Assembly (NCBI GenBank): GCA_947259365.1 | Contig: CAMYMC010000008.1 | Coordinates: 144,957 to 208,956, forward strand | Source of the DNA: an uncultured Acidimicrobiaceae bacterium | GTDB lineage: Bacteria > Actinomycetota > Acidimicrobiia > Spongiisociales > UBA5794 | Length of the DNA stretch: 64,000 nucleotides | Direction: 5' to 3' | Part shown: positions 37,427 through 45,840 of the stretch, piece after piece | Layout of the letters: the number at the start of each line of letters is the position of its first letter | Position numbering within the stretch: the first letter of the stretch is position 1 | Program-made: the position numbers and the translations under genes | The notes under the pieces: generated by a model | What the model was told of the DNA's origin: nothing | Database searches by the model: none | What the model saw: the letters and a program-made list of their open reading frames with translations, nothing else

Positions 37427-39532
37427 TCAGACCGCGGGTCGGGCCTGGCTCCCGGAGAGGCCGTCGAGCAGCCCGTCGAGCCCGGCCGCGTGGAACTCCA
37501 CGAAGGCGCCGGGGGCGAGCGGTCGCGAGACGAGGAAGCCCTGCATCTTCGAGCAACCCAGATCCATGAGGAGCTGTAGCTGGTCCGTCGTCTCGACACC
37601 CTCGGCGATGACATCGAGACGGAGGCTCTTCGCCAACCCGATGATGGCCGCAGAGAGTGCGGCGGCGTCGTCGTTGCCGATGATGTCGCGCACGAAGGCG
37701 CGATCGATCTTGAGGGCGTCGATCGAGAACCGCTGTAGGTACGACAGCGACGAATAGCCGGTCCCGAAGTCGTCGATGGCGATCCGAACCCCCATCGACC
37801 GAAGCCGCTCCAGCGTCCTGCGGGCGAGCTCGGTGTCGTCGACGAGGGTGCCCTCGGTGAGCTCGATCTCGAGCAGCCCCGGATCGAGCCCACTCTGGTC
37901 GAGCGCTGCAGCCACCGTCTCGACGAGGCTGCCCCTGCGGAGCTGTCGCGACGACACGTTGACGGACACGGTCACGTCGACGAGCCCCGCGTCCTCCCAG
38001 GCCTTCATCTGCCGGCATGCCTCGAAGAGCACCCACTCCCCCAGCGGGATGATGAGATCGGTCTCCTCGGCGAGCGGTACGAACCGGGCCGGCTGCACCT
38101 TGCCCAGCTTGGGGTGGTTCCAGCGCACCAGCGCCTCGACGCCGATGATTCGCGGCTCGAGGGCATCGATCTTGGGCTGGTACATGAGCTCGAGCTGGTC
38201 GCCCGCCTCGAGCGCGTGGCGCAGCTCGTCGATGACCCGGAGCCGCTCCGAGGTCTGCTCCCGAAGCTCCGGGGTGAAGTACTGGTACGTGTTCCGTCCC
38301 GCCGCCTTGGCGCTGTACATCGCGATGTCGGCGTCGCGCAGGAGCGCCTCGGCGTCGTCACCGTCGATCGGGTAGAGCGCGATCCCGATGCTCGCCGTGA
38401 CGTGGAGCTCGCGGTGGCCGACCGTGTACGGGACCTCGAGCGCCTTGAGGATCTTCGTGGCAACGTGCCCGGCGTCCTCCACGCGATGGTTGCCTTCGAG
38501 GATCACGGTGAACTCGTCGCCGCCGAGACGGGCGACGCTGTCGCTCTCCCGCACCGAGGCTTCGAGGCGCTTCGCGACCTGTTTGAGGAGGGCGTCGCCG
38601 GTGGCGTGACCGAACCTGTCGTTGACCGCCTTGAACTCGTCGAGGTCGAGGAACATGAGCGCGACGAGCCCACCATCGCGCCTCGCCCTGGCGATTGCTC
38701 CCTGGAGGCGGTCTCCGAAGAGGAACCGGTTGATGAGCCCGGTGAGCGGATCGAACCTGGCGAGATACGACAGCTTCTTCTGGTCGTCGAGGCGCGCGGA
38801 GCGGTGTCGCTCCTCCTGCTGCTCCCACTCTTGCTGCACCTGCTGGACGGCCGGCCGGAAGAGAAAGAGTCCCTCGAAGACGAGCACGAGGAGGGTGACG
38901 CTGAGCAGGCCGAACTGGGTCGTCTTCAGCGCCGCTACGCGCGACTCCGCCGCACCCTGGAGGGAGAACACGATCGAGCTCATCCCCGTCTCGTACAGGT
39001 CTGCCTCGGCGATGAGGAGCGCGACGAGCTCGTCGGGCAGCTCGGCGTCGCTCGCGCCGATGTCGCGTACTTCACTGGCCGTCTCGGTCATCGCTTCGAA
39101 GTGCGGCTGGACGACGCCGAAGAGCTCCTCGATTTCGGAGGAGTTGTCACCTGGAAGCTCGAGCTCGTGGTCGCCGAGACGGAGGCCGTCGTGGATCCTC
39201 GTCAGCTCCTCGAGCTCGCGGCCGATCCTGGCCACCGACGCCTCCCGGAAGACCGACGTCGGGGCGATGGCGAGGCCGGTGGCGACGTCGACGATGTCCC
39301 GGCTTCGCTGGATCTGGGATGCGGCCGCCGTCACGACTCCGGCGTCCTTCTCCTGGCGGGTGAGGGCGTTGGAGGTGAGCATCGTCGATCCGATGGCGAT
39401 GACGGCGATGAGAGCGAGGCCCGTCACGTAGCGACCGATCGGTCTGCGGGGTACCTCGGTCGCTTCGTCGACGGGCAACTCGAACGCGGCAAGATGCTGC
39501 CGAGCCCGCCTCGCGGCGCGTTCGAGGGCCAT
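37427..39532 (-). CDS. Membrane GGDEF-EAL protein (c-di-GMP cyclase/phosphodiesterase)
   Basis: A 701-residue c-di-GMP enzyme. Two membrane helices (about 33-53 and 208-228) flank a helical extracytoplasmic sensor resembling PilJ/NarX nitrate-sensor-like domains. The GGDEF domain has RLGGDEF with the inhibitory I-site RESD exactly five residues before it. The EAL domain keeps GVEALVRW, NVSSRQL, DDFGTGYSSL and AEGVET, so both activities look intact. ATG 39532 is preceded by AGAGGTGA. Net output cannot be predicted. Confidence 0.93.
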   Translation of the reverse strand: MALERAARRARQHLAAFELPVDEATEVPRRPIGRYVTGLALIAVIAIGSTMLTSNALTRQEKDAGVVTAAASQIQRSRDIVDVATGLAIAPTSVFREASVARIGRELEELTRIHDGLRLGDHELELPGDNSSEIEELFGVVQPHFEAMTETASEVRDIGASDAELPDELVALLIAEADLYETGMSSIVFSLQGAAESRVAALKTTQFGLLSVTLLVLVFEGLFLFRPAVQQVQQEWEQQEERHRSARLDDQKKLSYLARFDPLTGLINRFLFGDRLQGAIARARRDGGLVALMFLDLDEFKAVNDRFGHATGDALLKQVAKRLEASVRESDSVARLGGDEFTVILEGNHRVEDAGHVATKILKALEVPYTVGHRELHVTASIGIALYPIDGDDAEALLRDADIAMYSAKAAGRNTYQYFTPELREQTSERLRVIDELRHALEAGDQLELMYQPKIDALEPRIIGVEALVRWNHPKLGKVQPARFVPLAEETDLIIPLGEWVLFEACRQMKAWEDAGLVDVTVSVNVSSRQLRRGSLVETVAAALDQSGLDPGLLEIELTEGTLVDDTELARRTLERLRSMGVRIAIDDFGTGYSSLSYLQRFSIDALKIDRAFVRDIIGNDDAAALSAAIIGLAKSLRLDVIAEGVETTDQLQLLMDLGCSKMQGFLVSRPLAPGAFVEFHAAGLDGLLDGLSGSQARPAV

Positions 39533-39670
39533 GGATCACCTCTGTCTTCGTCGTCGCAGTCTGCGGGACCATCCCACTCTGACTACTCAACGTGGTGATC
39601 GGCACTGCATTCGGTGACCTTGAATCGACGAGCCGCCTCCCGACCGACATGCGGGCGGTGTCGGCGTGCG

Positions 39671-40591
39671 TCAGAGCCAGTCGAGGACCGCGGAGAACCG
39701 CTCGATGTGCTCCATCCGCTCCGGATACCGCGGGGCGACGAACTGGAGAGCGACGTGGGAAACCCCGGCGTCGGCGAACACCCGGAGCGCCTCGGCGACC
39801 TGTTCCGGCGTCCCCCGCAACCGGTCCGGCTCCTGAGGGACCTCAGCGTCGGTGATCTCGACGCCGCGGCACGCGGCGAGGGCCACCCCTGCCGGGTCGC
39901 GCCCGATGGCGACGGCGTCGGCGGTCACCTCGCGATGATGCGCCGCCAGCTCCTCGGCCGTGATGCGGACGAAGTACGGGAACCAGACGTCGCCGAACCG
40001 TGCGGCGCGACGCCGCGCCCTCCGCCCCTCGCCCCCGACCCAGATGGGAAGCTTCTCCCCATGGGCTTTCGGGTAGAACGCGACGTCGGCGAATCGATAG
40101 AACTCGCCGTCGTACGAGCAACGGTCCTCCTCGAAGAGGATGCGAGCGATCTCGAGCTGCTCGTCGCCGACCCGCCCCCGCGCCGCGAACGGAGCCCCGA
40201 CGGCGGCGAACTCCTCCTCCATCCACCCGATGCCGACCCCGAGGAGAAGCCTCCCATCGCTCAGGCGGTCGATCGACGCAGCCTGGCGAAGCCAGTGCAG
40301 GGGGTGGCGAAAGTTCATGACCACGACGCTGGCCCCGAGCCGGATCGTGTCGGTGGCCGCGGCGAGGAACGACAGGACGGTGAGACACTCGAGGAACGGA
40401 CGGTCCGGCGGCACGATGAACTCCGGCGTCTCGGCATAGGGGTACTCGGTGCCGATGGACCACGGCATGACGACGCGGTCTGCCGCCCACACCGACGCGA
40501 ACCCCCAGGCCTCGGCCTTGCGGGCCGCGTCGATGAGGGTGCCGCGCGAGGCCGATCGCCCGGACACCGGAAGGAACACGCCAACGTCCAT
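39671..40591 (-). CDS. LLM-family F420-dependent oxidoreductase
   Basis: A 306-residue luciferase-like oxidoreductase: MDVGVFLPVSGRSAS, WAADRVVMPWS, SDGRLLLGVGIGWMEEEF and LPIWVGGEGRRARRRAARFG follow the family order. ATG 40591 is preceded by GGAGG. It is divergent from the SDR of the aromatic-CoA set, so it could take part there, but its substrate is unknown. Confidence 0.88.
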   Translation of the reverse strand: MDVGVFLPVSGRSASRGTLIDAARKAEAWGFASVWAADRVVMPWSIGTEYPYAETPEFIVPPDRPFLECLTVLSFLAAATDTIRLGASVVVMNFRHPLHWLRQAASIDRLSDGRLLLGVGIGWMEEEFAAVGAPFAARGRVGDEQLEIARILFEEDRCSYDGEFYRFADVAFYPKAHGEKLPIWVGGEGRRARRRAARFGDVWFPYFVRITAEELAAHHREVTADAVAIGRDPAGVALAACRGVEITDAEVPQEPDRLRGTPEQVAEALRVFADAGVSHVALQFVAPRYPERMEHIERFSAVLDWL

Positions 40592-40636
40592 CGCCGCCTC
40601 CACGTGTACGTCTCGGATGCCGCCCCCGACAGTAGA

Positions 40637-40642
40637 TAGGAT
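40637..40642 (+). promoter_or_regulatory. -10 box upstream of SDR gene
   Basis: TAGGAT, 7 nt before an ATG at 40650 that opens a 13-codon frame and 42 nt before the SDR GTG. Confidence 0.35.
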
Positions 40643-40649
40643 CGCTCCG

Positions 40650-40691
40650 ATGCGGCGAGGTGATCCGGAGCGGGAGACGGAGCTGTGCTGA
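40650..40691 (+). CDS. Possible leaderless 13-residue upstream ORF
   Basis: ATG at 40650 reads MRRGDPERETELC then TGA at 40689-40691, overlapping the GTG start of the SDR gene at 40685 by 7 nt. With the -10 box at 40637 its ATG would lie at the 5' end of the mRNA. Short leaderless upstream ORFs that end at the next start codon can couple or attenuate translation. There is no conservation evidence. Confidence 0.25.
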   Translation: MRRGDPERETELC

Positions 40692-41434
40692 GCGGCAAGA
40701 CGGCGGTCGTCACCGGCGCCAGCAGGGGGATCGGGCGCGCGGTCGCGCAACGCCTCGCCGGGGCGGGCGCCGAGGTCGTCGGGCTCGGACGCGACCCCGA
40801 GGCGCTCGCAGAGACGGCAGGCTCGTCGCCGTCGATCGCGACGATGAGCTGCGACGTGACCTCGGAACCCGGCGTCGAGGCGGTGTTCGCCGAGATCGGC
40901 CGCGTCGACGTCCTCGTCAACAACGCCGGGATCGCAACCTCGAATCCGCTGCACCGCACCACCCTCGAGGAGTGGGAGCGGACTCACGCGGTGAACGCCA
41001 CCGGTGCGTTCTTGTGCACGAAGGCGGTGCTCCCCGGCATGCTGGAGCGCCGCTGGGGGCGCATCGTGACGGTTGCATCGACGGCAAGCCACGCCGGGGC
41101 CCGGTACATCGCCGCCTACGCGGCGTCGAAGCACGCCGTGCTCGGGCTGATGAGGTCGGTCGCCGCCGAAGTCGCCGGCAGCGGCGTCACCGCCAACGCG
41201 GTGTGCCCGACGTACGTGCGCACCTCGATGACGGAGCGGACGATCGCGACGATCGCCGCCAAGACGGGGACGGCACCCGCGGATGCCGAGGAGACGCTCG
41301 TCGGCTCCTCGCCGCTGGGACGGCTCGTCGAACCCGATGAGGTCGCCGACGTCGTGGTCTTCCTCGCCGCCGAGGCCGCCGGCGCGATCAACGGACAGTC
41401 GATCATCCTCGACGGAGGAGGCATCCAACAATGA
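40685..41434 (+). CDS. Short-chain dehydrogenase/reductase
   Basis: A 249-residue classical SDR: TGASRGIG (NAD(P) turn), VLVNNAGIA, the active Ser in TVASTASHAG and Tyr-x3-Lys in YAASK. Its end, INGQSIILDGGG, is typical of FabG-like 3-hydroxyacyl-CoA or alcohol dehydrogenases. GTG 40685 has GGGAGACGGAG just upstream. It overlaps the enoyl-CoA hydratase gene by ATGA, and with it likely performs hydration and dehydrogenation steps in the CoA-thioester pathway encoded here. Confidence 0.9.
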   Translation: MLSGKTAVVTGASRGIGRAVAQRLAGAGAEVVGLGRDPEALAETAGSSPSIATMSCDVTSEPGVEAVFAEIGRVDVLVNNAGIATSNPLHRTTLEEWERTHAVNATGAFLCTKAVLPGMLERRWGRIVTVASTASHAGARYIAAYAASKHAVLGLMRSVAAEVAGSGVTANAVCPTYVRTSMTERTIATIAAKTGTAPADAEETLVGSSPLGRLVEPDEVADVVVFLAAEAAGAINGQSIILDGGGIQQ

Positions 41435-42258
41435 CCGGTTTCAGAGCGTCGCCAGGCTTCACTTCGAGCTGGGATCACTTCGAGTTCAGTATCGAGGACC
41501 GGGTCGGGACGATCAGCTTCGCCAGGCCCGACAAGCTCAACGCCCTCACCTTCGACGTCTACGCCGACCTCCGCGACCTGCTGCGGGAGGTGCCCCACCG
41601 CGACGATGTCGACGTCCTCGTCATCACCGGCACGGGCCGCGGCTTCTGCTCCGGGGGTGATGTCGAGGAGATCATCGGCGAGCTCGTCACGTTCGACCCG
41701 AGACGGTTGCTGGAGTTCACGAGAATGACAGGTGCGGTCATCCAGGCGATGCGCGAGTGCCCGCTGCCGATCGTCGCCTCGGTCAACGGCACCGCTGCAG
41801 GGGCCGGAGCGGTCATCGCGCTCGCCGCCGACTTCAGGATCATCGCCGAACACGTCCGGTTCCATTTCCTCTTCACCAAGGTCGGGCTCTCCGGAGGCGA
41901 CATGGGTTCGGCCTACCTCCTCCCCCGCATCGTCGGCCTGGGTAGGGCGACGGAGATCCTCATGTTCGGTGACCCCGTCGATGCGCCGACGGCTCTGGGC
42001 ATCGGGCTCGCCCACGAGGTCGTCGCTGCCGACGACCTCGTCGAGGCCACCCGGACACTCGCCAGACGGCTCGCCGACGGGCCCACGTTCGCCTACTCGG
42101 CGACCAAGCTGCTGCTGAGCCGCGAGCAGGACATGGACCTCGCCGGCGCCATCGAGTTGGAGGCGATGACCCAGGCGCTGCTCATGAAGACAGAAGACCA
42201 CGCCGAGTTCCACGCCGCCTTCAGCGAGGGACGCGAGCCACGCTGGAAGGGGAGATGA
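41431..42258 (+). CDS. Enoyl-CoA hydratase/isomerase family protein
   Basis: A 275-residue crotonase-fold enzyme: the CoA/oxyanion motif GRGFCSGGDVEEIIGE, SVNGTAAGAGAVIALAADFR, and KVGLSGGDMGSAYLLPRIVG at the active site, where an acidic residue is present in SGGDMG. The neighbours (SDR, acyl-CoA dehydrogenase, fused aromatic-CoA monooxygenase) place it in a ring-derived acyl-CoA degradation route rather than ordinary fatty acid oxidation. Confidence 0.9.
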   Translation: MTGFRASPGFTSSWDHFEFSIEDRVGTISFARPDKLNALTFDVYADLRDLLREVPHRDDVDVLVITGTGRGFCSGGDVEEIIGELVTFDPRRLLEFTRMTGAVIQAMRECPLPIVASVNGTAAGAGAVIALAADFRIIAEHVRFHFLFTKVGLSGGDMGSAYLLPRIVGLGRATEILMFGDPVDAPTALGIGLAHEVVAADDLVEATRTLARRLADGPTFAYSATKLLLSREQDMDLAGAIELEAMTQALLMKTEDHAEFHAAFSEGREPRWKGR

Positions 42259-42274
42259 CCGAGTGGAGATGACA

Positions 42275-42294
42275 CCGCCCGCTACCCCGGGCGG
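42275..42294. terminator. Bidirectional hairpin between convergent genes
   Basis: Stem CCGCCCG/CGGGCGG with a 6-nt loop lies between the hydratase stop (42258) and the stop codon of the acyl-CoA dehydrogenase, which falls in the loop (42282-42284). It could end transcription from both sides. Confidence 0.45.
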
Positions 42295-43457
42295 GCCTCC
42301 TTCGCCAGCTCCCTCGCGATGACCTCGAGCTGCACGTCGCTCGCCCCTTCGTAGATGCGAGGCGCCCTCACCTCCCTGTAGAGGTGCTCGAGGGGGTGAC
42401 CGCGCTCGAGGGCCACGGCGCCGTGGAGCTGGACGGCATCATCGACGATGCCCTGGGCCGTCTCGGTCGCGTGCTGTTTCGCCGCCGATGAGCGAAAGGC
42501 GAGCCGATCCTCGCCCCGGTCGAAAGCGACGGCGGCGTCGTACACGGTGAGACGGGCGGAGTGGAGCCTCACCGCCATCGAAGCCAGCTTGTGGGCGACG
42601 ACCTGGAGGTCGCGGAGGGCACCGCCGAAGGCGTGCCGCTCGTCGACGTAGGCCTGGGTCGCCTCGAACGCCGCCTGCGCCATCCCCACCGCGAACGCCC
42701 CCACGCTGGGACGGAACCTGGCGAGCGTCTCCATCGCGACCCGGAAGCCCCGGTCCACCTCCCCCAGGAGCGCGTCCTCGCCGACGAAGACGCCGTCGAA
42801 GCGAACGGTGCCGACGGGGTGCGGAGCGAGCAGGTGGAGCGGCTCGCCTGTCACGCCCTGGGCATCTCCGGGCACCGCGAAGGCGGACACGCCTTGCGGG
42901 CCCGTGTCGCCCGACGTCCTGGCGAACACGGAGTACACGTCCGCATCGGGCGCGTTCGAGATCCACGTCTTCGTGCCCGTGATCCGCCAGCCGTCGCCGT
43001 CGCGAACGGCCGCGGTCGACAGGGCACCGGCATCCGAGCCGGATCCGGGCTCGGTGAGGGCGAAAGCGGCCACGGCCCGCCCCGCCGCGACCTCGGGTAT
43101 CCATCTCGCCACGAGTTCGTCGCCGCCCGATTGCAGGATCGGGTAGGCGCCCAGACCCTGCATCGCGAACGCGGTCTCCGCCTCGGTGGACTCTGCGGCG
43201 AGAGCCTCGCGCACCAGGCACAGCTCGACGGCGGAAACCTCACTCTGCCGGCTGCCGCCGTGGCGCTCCGGGAAGAGCGCCGGCACGAGACCGTGGTCGG
43301 CGAGAGACGTGACGAGCAGCCGGTTCACCCGTGCCTCCTCCCCGGCTGCGGCCACCGCGGCGAGTACCTCCCGTCCGAGCGTCCGCACCTCGACGTACCG
43401 GCGGCGACGCTCCTCGCCGAGCATCGCAGGCCACGGGAGCGGAGCCGGAGGCGTCAT
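42282..43457 (-). CDS. Acyl-CoA dehydrogenase
   Basis: A 391-residue FAD flavoenzyme. FALTEPGSGSDAGAL and WISNAPDADVYSVFARTSG form the FAD/substrate region; the catalytic Glu is in PRIYEGASDVQLEVIAREL as in short-chain and medium-chain enzymes. It overlaps the stop of the fused monooxygenase as ATGA (43454-43457), so the two are translated together. In the characterised 2-aminobenzoyl-CoA clusters an acyl-CoA dehydrogenase accompanies the monooxygenase, which supports the same role here. Confidence 0.93.
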   Translation of the reverse strand: MTPPAPLPWPAMLGEERRRRYVEVRTLGREVLAAVAAAGEEARVNRLLVTSLADHGLVPALFPERHGGSRQSEVSAVELCLVREALAAESTEAETAFAMQGLGAYPILQSGGDELVARWIPEVAAGRAVAAFALTEPGSGSDAGALSTAAVRDGDGWRITGTKTWISNAPDADVYSVFARTSGDTGPQGVSAFAVPGDAQGVTGEPLHLLAPHPVGTVRFDGVFVGEDALLGEVDRGFRVAMETLARFRPSVGAFAVGMAQAAFEATQAYVDERHAFGGALRDLQVVAHKLASMAVRLHSARLTVYDAAVAFDRGEDRLAFRSSAAKQHATETAQGIVDDAVQLHGAVALERGHPLEHLYREVRAPRIYEGASDVQLEVIARELAKEARPG

Positions 43458-45760
43458 GGCTCCAGGAGGCGAGTCGCCGGGTCCTGCTCGCGGCGCCTTG
43501 CCCTCCGCCCGGCGAGGTACTGCACCGGCCATCGATGCCCGCGGTATCCCTGGTCGATGGCGGCGTTGAGCGTCCAGTACGGGTCGACGAGATGCGCCCT
43601 CGCCAGCAGACAGAGGTCGGCCCGACCGGAGGCGATGACGGTGTTGACGTCGTCGACCGAAGACACCGCCCCGACGGTCATCGTCGGGATCCCGGCCTCG
43701 TGGCGAATCCGATCCGAGTACGGCGTCTGGTACAGCCGGCCGTAGCGGGGAGCCTGGTCGGGGTGGACCTGGCCCGTGGAGACGTCGACGATGTCGCAGC
43801 CATGCTCCTTCAGCATCGAGGCGAACCCCACGGCCTCGTCGCCGGTGTTGCCCCCTCCGATCCAGTCCGTCGCCGAGATGCGCACCGACATCGGCCGGTC
43901 GTCGGGCCACACCTCCCGAACCGCATCGAACACCTCGAGGGGGTAGCGAGCCCGGTCCTCGAGCGATCCGCCGTAGCCGTCGTCGCGGCGGTTCGACAGT
44001 GGGGAGAGAAAGGACGAGAGGAGGTAGCCGTGGGCCATGTGGAGCTCGAGGAGGTCGAAACCGGCCCGCAGCCCCCGCTCGGCGGAGGCGACGAAGTCGT
44101 CACGCACCGCGTCCATCTCCCGCCTCGTCATCGCCACCGGGATCTGGTTGTGGGCCAGCCACGGGATCGGCGAGGGCGCCAGCAGCGACCAGTTGCCGTC
44201 CTCGAGGGGCACGTCCTCGCGGTCGTCGGCCTCCCAGGGCACCTTCGTCGACCCCTTCCGTCCGGCGTGGCCGAGCTGGAGCCCGACGGCGGCGTTGCTG
44301 CGCTCGTGGACGAAGCCGGTGACCTCCGCCCACGCCGCCTCCTGGTCGGCGTTCCAGAGCCCGGTGCAACCCGGCGTGATACGCGCCTGCGGCGACACAC
44401 ACGTCATCTCGGTCATGACGAGCCCGGCTCCGCCGACGGCCCGGCTGCCGAGATGGACGAGATGCCACTCGTTCGGGGTCCCGTCGACGGCGGAGTACTG
44501 GGCCATGGGCGAAACGCCGACCCGGTTGGCGAGCCGCAGCGCGCGCAGCCGCAACGGGTAGAACATCGGCGGGGTGTCCGGGTCGTCGGGTCGCAGCGCC
44601 TCCGGCTGGGTGGCGCGGAACCACCCGGTGACGTCTGCGACGAGGCCGGGATCGCGGAGCCTGAGGTTGTCGAAGGTGATCCGCTGGCTCCGCGTGAGGA
44701 GCTGGAAGGCGAACTGCGCTTGTTCGAGGTCGCGGTAGCGGTCGGCGGTCTCGAACCAGGTCCGGCTCGTGTGCGCCGCCCGCTGCAGCGACTCGACGAC
44801 CGGCCGGCGCTCGGTCTCGTAGGCGTCGAGGGCGGCGTCGAGGGTGCCCTCGGCCTCGAGGGCGTCGACGAGGGCGATGGCGTCCTCCATCGCAAGCTTC
44901 GTGCCCGAACCCACCGAGAAGTGGGCCGTGTGGACGGCATCGCCGAGCAGCACGACGTTGCGGTACGACCATCGTTCGTTGCTGATCGTCGGGAAGCGCA
45001 GCCAGCGCGAGTTGTTGCCGACGAGGCCGTGCCCGTCGAGGTGCTTGGCGAAGAGGTCCTCGGTGAACTCGAGTGCCCGGGTGTCGGTCTCACCGGCAGC
45101 GAGGTCGTCGTTGTCTGTGGCATCGAGCCCGGCGGCTCGCCATGCAGTCGCGGACGTCTCGACGATGAAGGTGCTCATCGAGTCCGAGTACGGGTAGCAG
45201 TGCGCCTGGATGAAGCCCCCTGCGGTGGCCTCGAAGAGGAAGGTGAAGCTGTCGAAGATGCGCGGTGTGCCGAACCACGCGTAGCGAGCGGCGCCGAGCT
45301 CGATCGTCGGACGGAACCGGTCGGCGTGGGCACTGCGGATCCGGCTGTTGGCACCATCGGCGGCAAGGACGAGGTCGGCCGGGGGGAGCCGCTCCGGGTC
45401 GATCTCGGTGCGGTGCCTGATCTCGACGCCGAGCTCGCGAGCCCGGGCTGTGAGGATCCGGAGCAGCTCGAGCCTCGCGATCGCGGAGAAGCCGTGGCCG
45501 GTTGAGTGGCGCCTCCCCTGCGGGGAGACGATGTCGATGCCGGTCCAGTGCCGGCACGTCTTCTCCACCTCGTCGAGGCTGGGCCCGTCGGCGGCGCGCA
45601 GCGTGTCGAGCGTCTCGTCGGAGAACACGACGCCGAACCCGAACGTGTCATCGGCGGCGTTGCGCTCGTACACCGTCACCTCGGACGCGATGCCGCGCGA
45701 GCGCAACAGGATGCCGGCGAAGAGCCCGCCGGGCCCTCCTCCGACCGTAACGACTCGCAC
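43454..45760 (-). CDS. Fused FAD monooxygenase/old yellow enzyme (2-aminobenzoyl-CoA monooxygenase/reductase or salicylyl-CoA 5-hydroxylase type)
   Basis: A 768-residue two-enzyme fusion. Residues 1-370 are a class A flavin monooxygenase: VVTVGGGPGGLFAGILL at the N-terminus and VLLGDAVHTAHFSVGSG for the second FAD motif. Residues about 395-768 are an old-yellow-enzyme barrel: VSPMAQYSAVDG, QLGHAGRKGS and MAHGYLLSSFLSPLSNRR. This architecture is that of the dearomatising 2-aminobenzoyl-CoA monooxygenase/reductase and of salicylyl-CoA 5-hydroxylase. It hydroxylates then reduces an aromatic CoA thioester. The matching aroyl-CoA ligase is not in the window. It is divergent from an MFS gene. Confidence 0.92.
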   Translation of the reverse strand: MRVVTVGGGPGGLFAGILLRSRGIASEVTVYERNAADDTFGFGVVFSDETLDTLRAADGPSLDEVEKTCRHWTGIDIVSPQGRRHSTGHGFSAIARLELLRILTARARELGVEIRHRTEIDPERLPPADLVLAADGANSRIRSAHADRFRPTIELGAARYAWFGTPRIFDSFTFLFEATAGGFIQAHCYPYSDSMSTFIVETSATAWRAAGLDATDNDDLAAGETDTRALEFTEDLFAKHLDGHGLVGNNSRWLRFPTISNERWSYRNVVLLGDAVHTAHFSVGSGTKLAMEDAIALVDALEAEGTLDAALDAYETERRPVVESLQRAAHTSRTWFETADRYRDLEQAQFAFQLLTRSQRITFDNLRLRDPGLVADVTGWFRATQPEALRPDDPDTPPMFYPLRLRALRLANRVGVSPMAQYSAVDGTPNEWHLVHLGSRAVGGAGLVMTEMTCVSPQARITPGCTGLWNADQEAAWAEVTGFVHERSNAAVGLQLGHAGRKGSTKVPWEADDREDVPLEDGNWSLLAPSPIPWLAHNQIPVAMTRREMDAVRDDFVASAERGLRAGFDLLELHMAHGYLLSSFLSPLSNRRDDGYGGSLEDRARYPLEVFDAVREVWPDDRPMSVRISATDWIGGGNTGDEAVGFASMLKEHGCDIVDVSTGQVHPDQAPRYGRLYQTPYSDRIRHEAGIPTMTVGAVSSVDDVNTVIASGRADLCLLARAHLVDPYWTLNAAIDQGYRGHRWPVQYLAGRRARRREQDPATRLLEP

Positions 45761-45826
45761 GCGACTACCTCCCGAGTGCGGCGATGCTAACGATCGGCGG
45801 GGGAACCGGCCGGTGTCGGGCGGTCG

Positions 45827-45832
45827 TAGACT
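45827..45832 (+). promoter_or_regulatory. -10 box, leaderless type
   Basis: TAGACT ends 8 nt before the GTG at 45841. Confidence 0.4.
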
Positions 45833-45840
45833 CGGCCGCC

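Noticed and set aside
43454..45760. Two separate genes for the monooxygenase and the old yellow enzyme
   Set aside because: The frame is continuous through both domains, and this fusion is the known architecture of the family.
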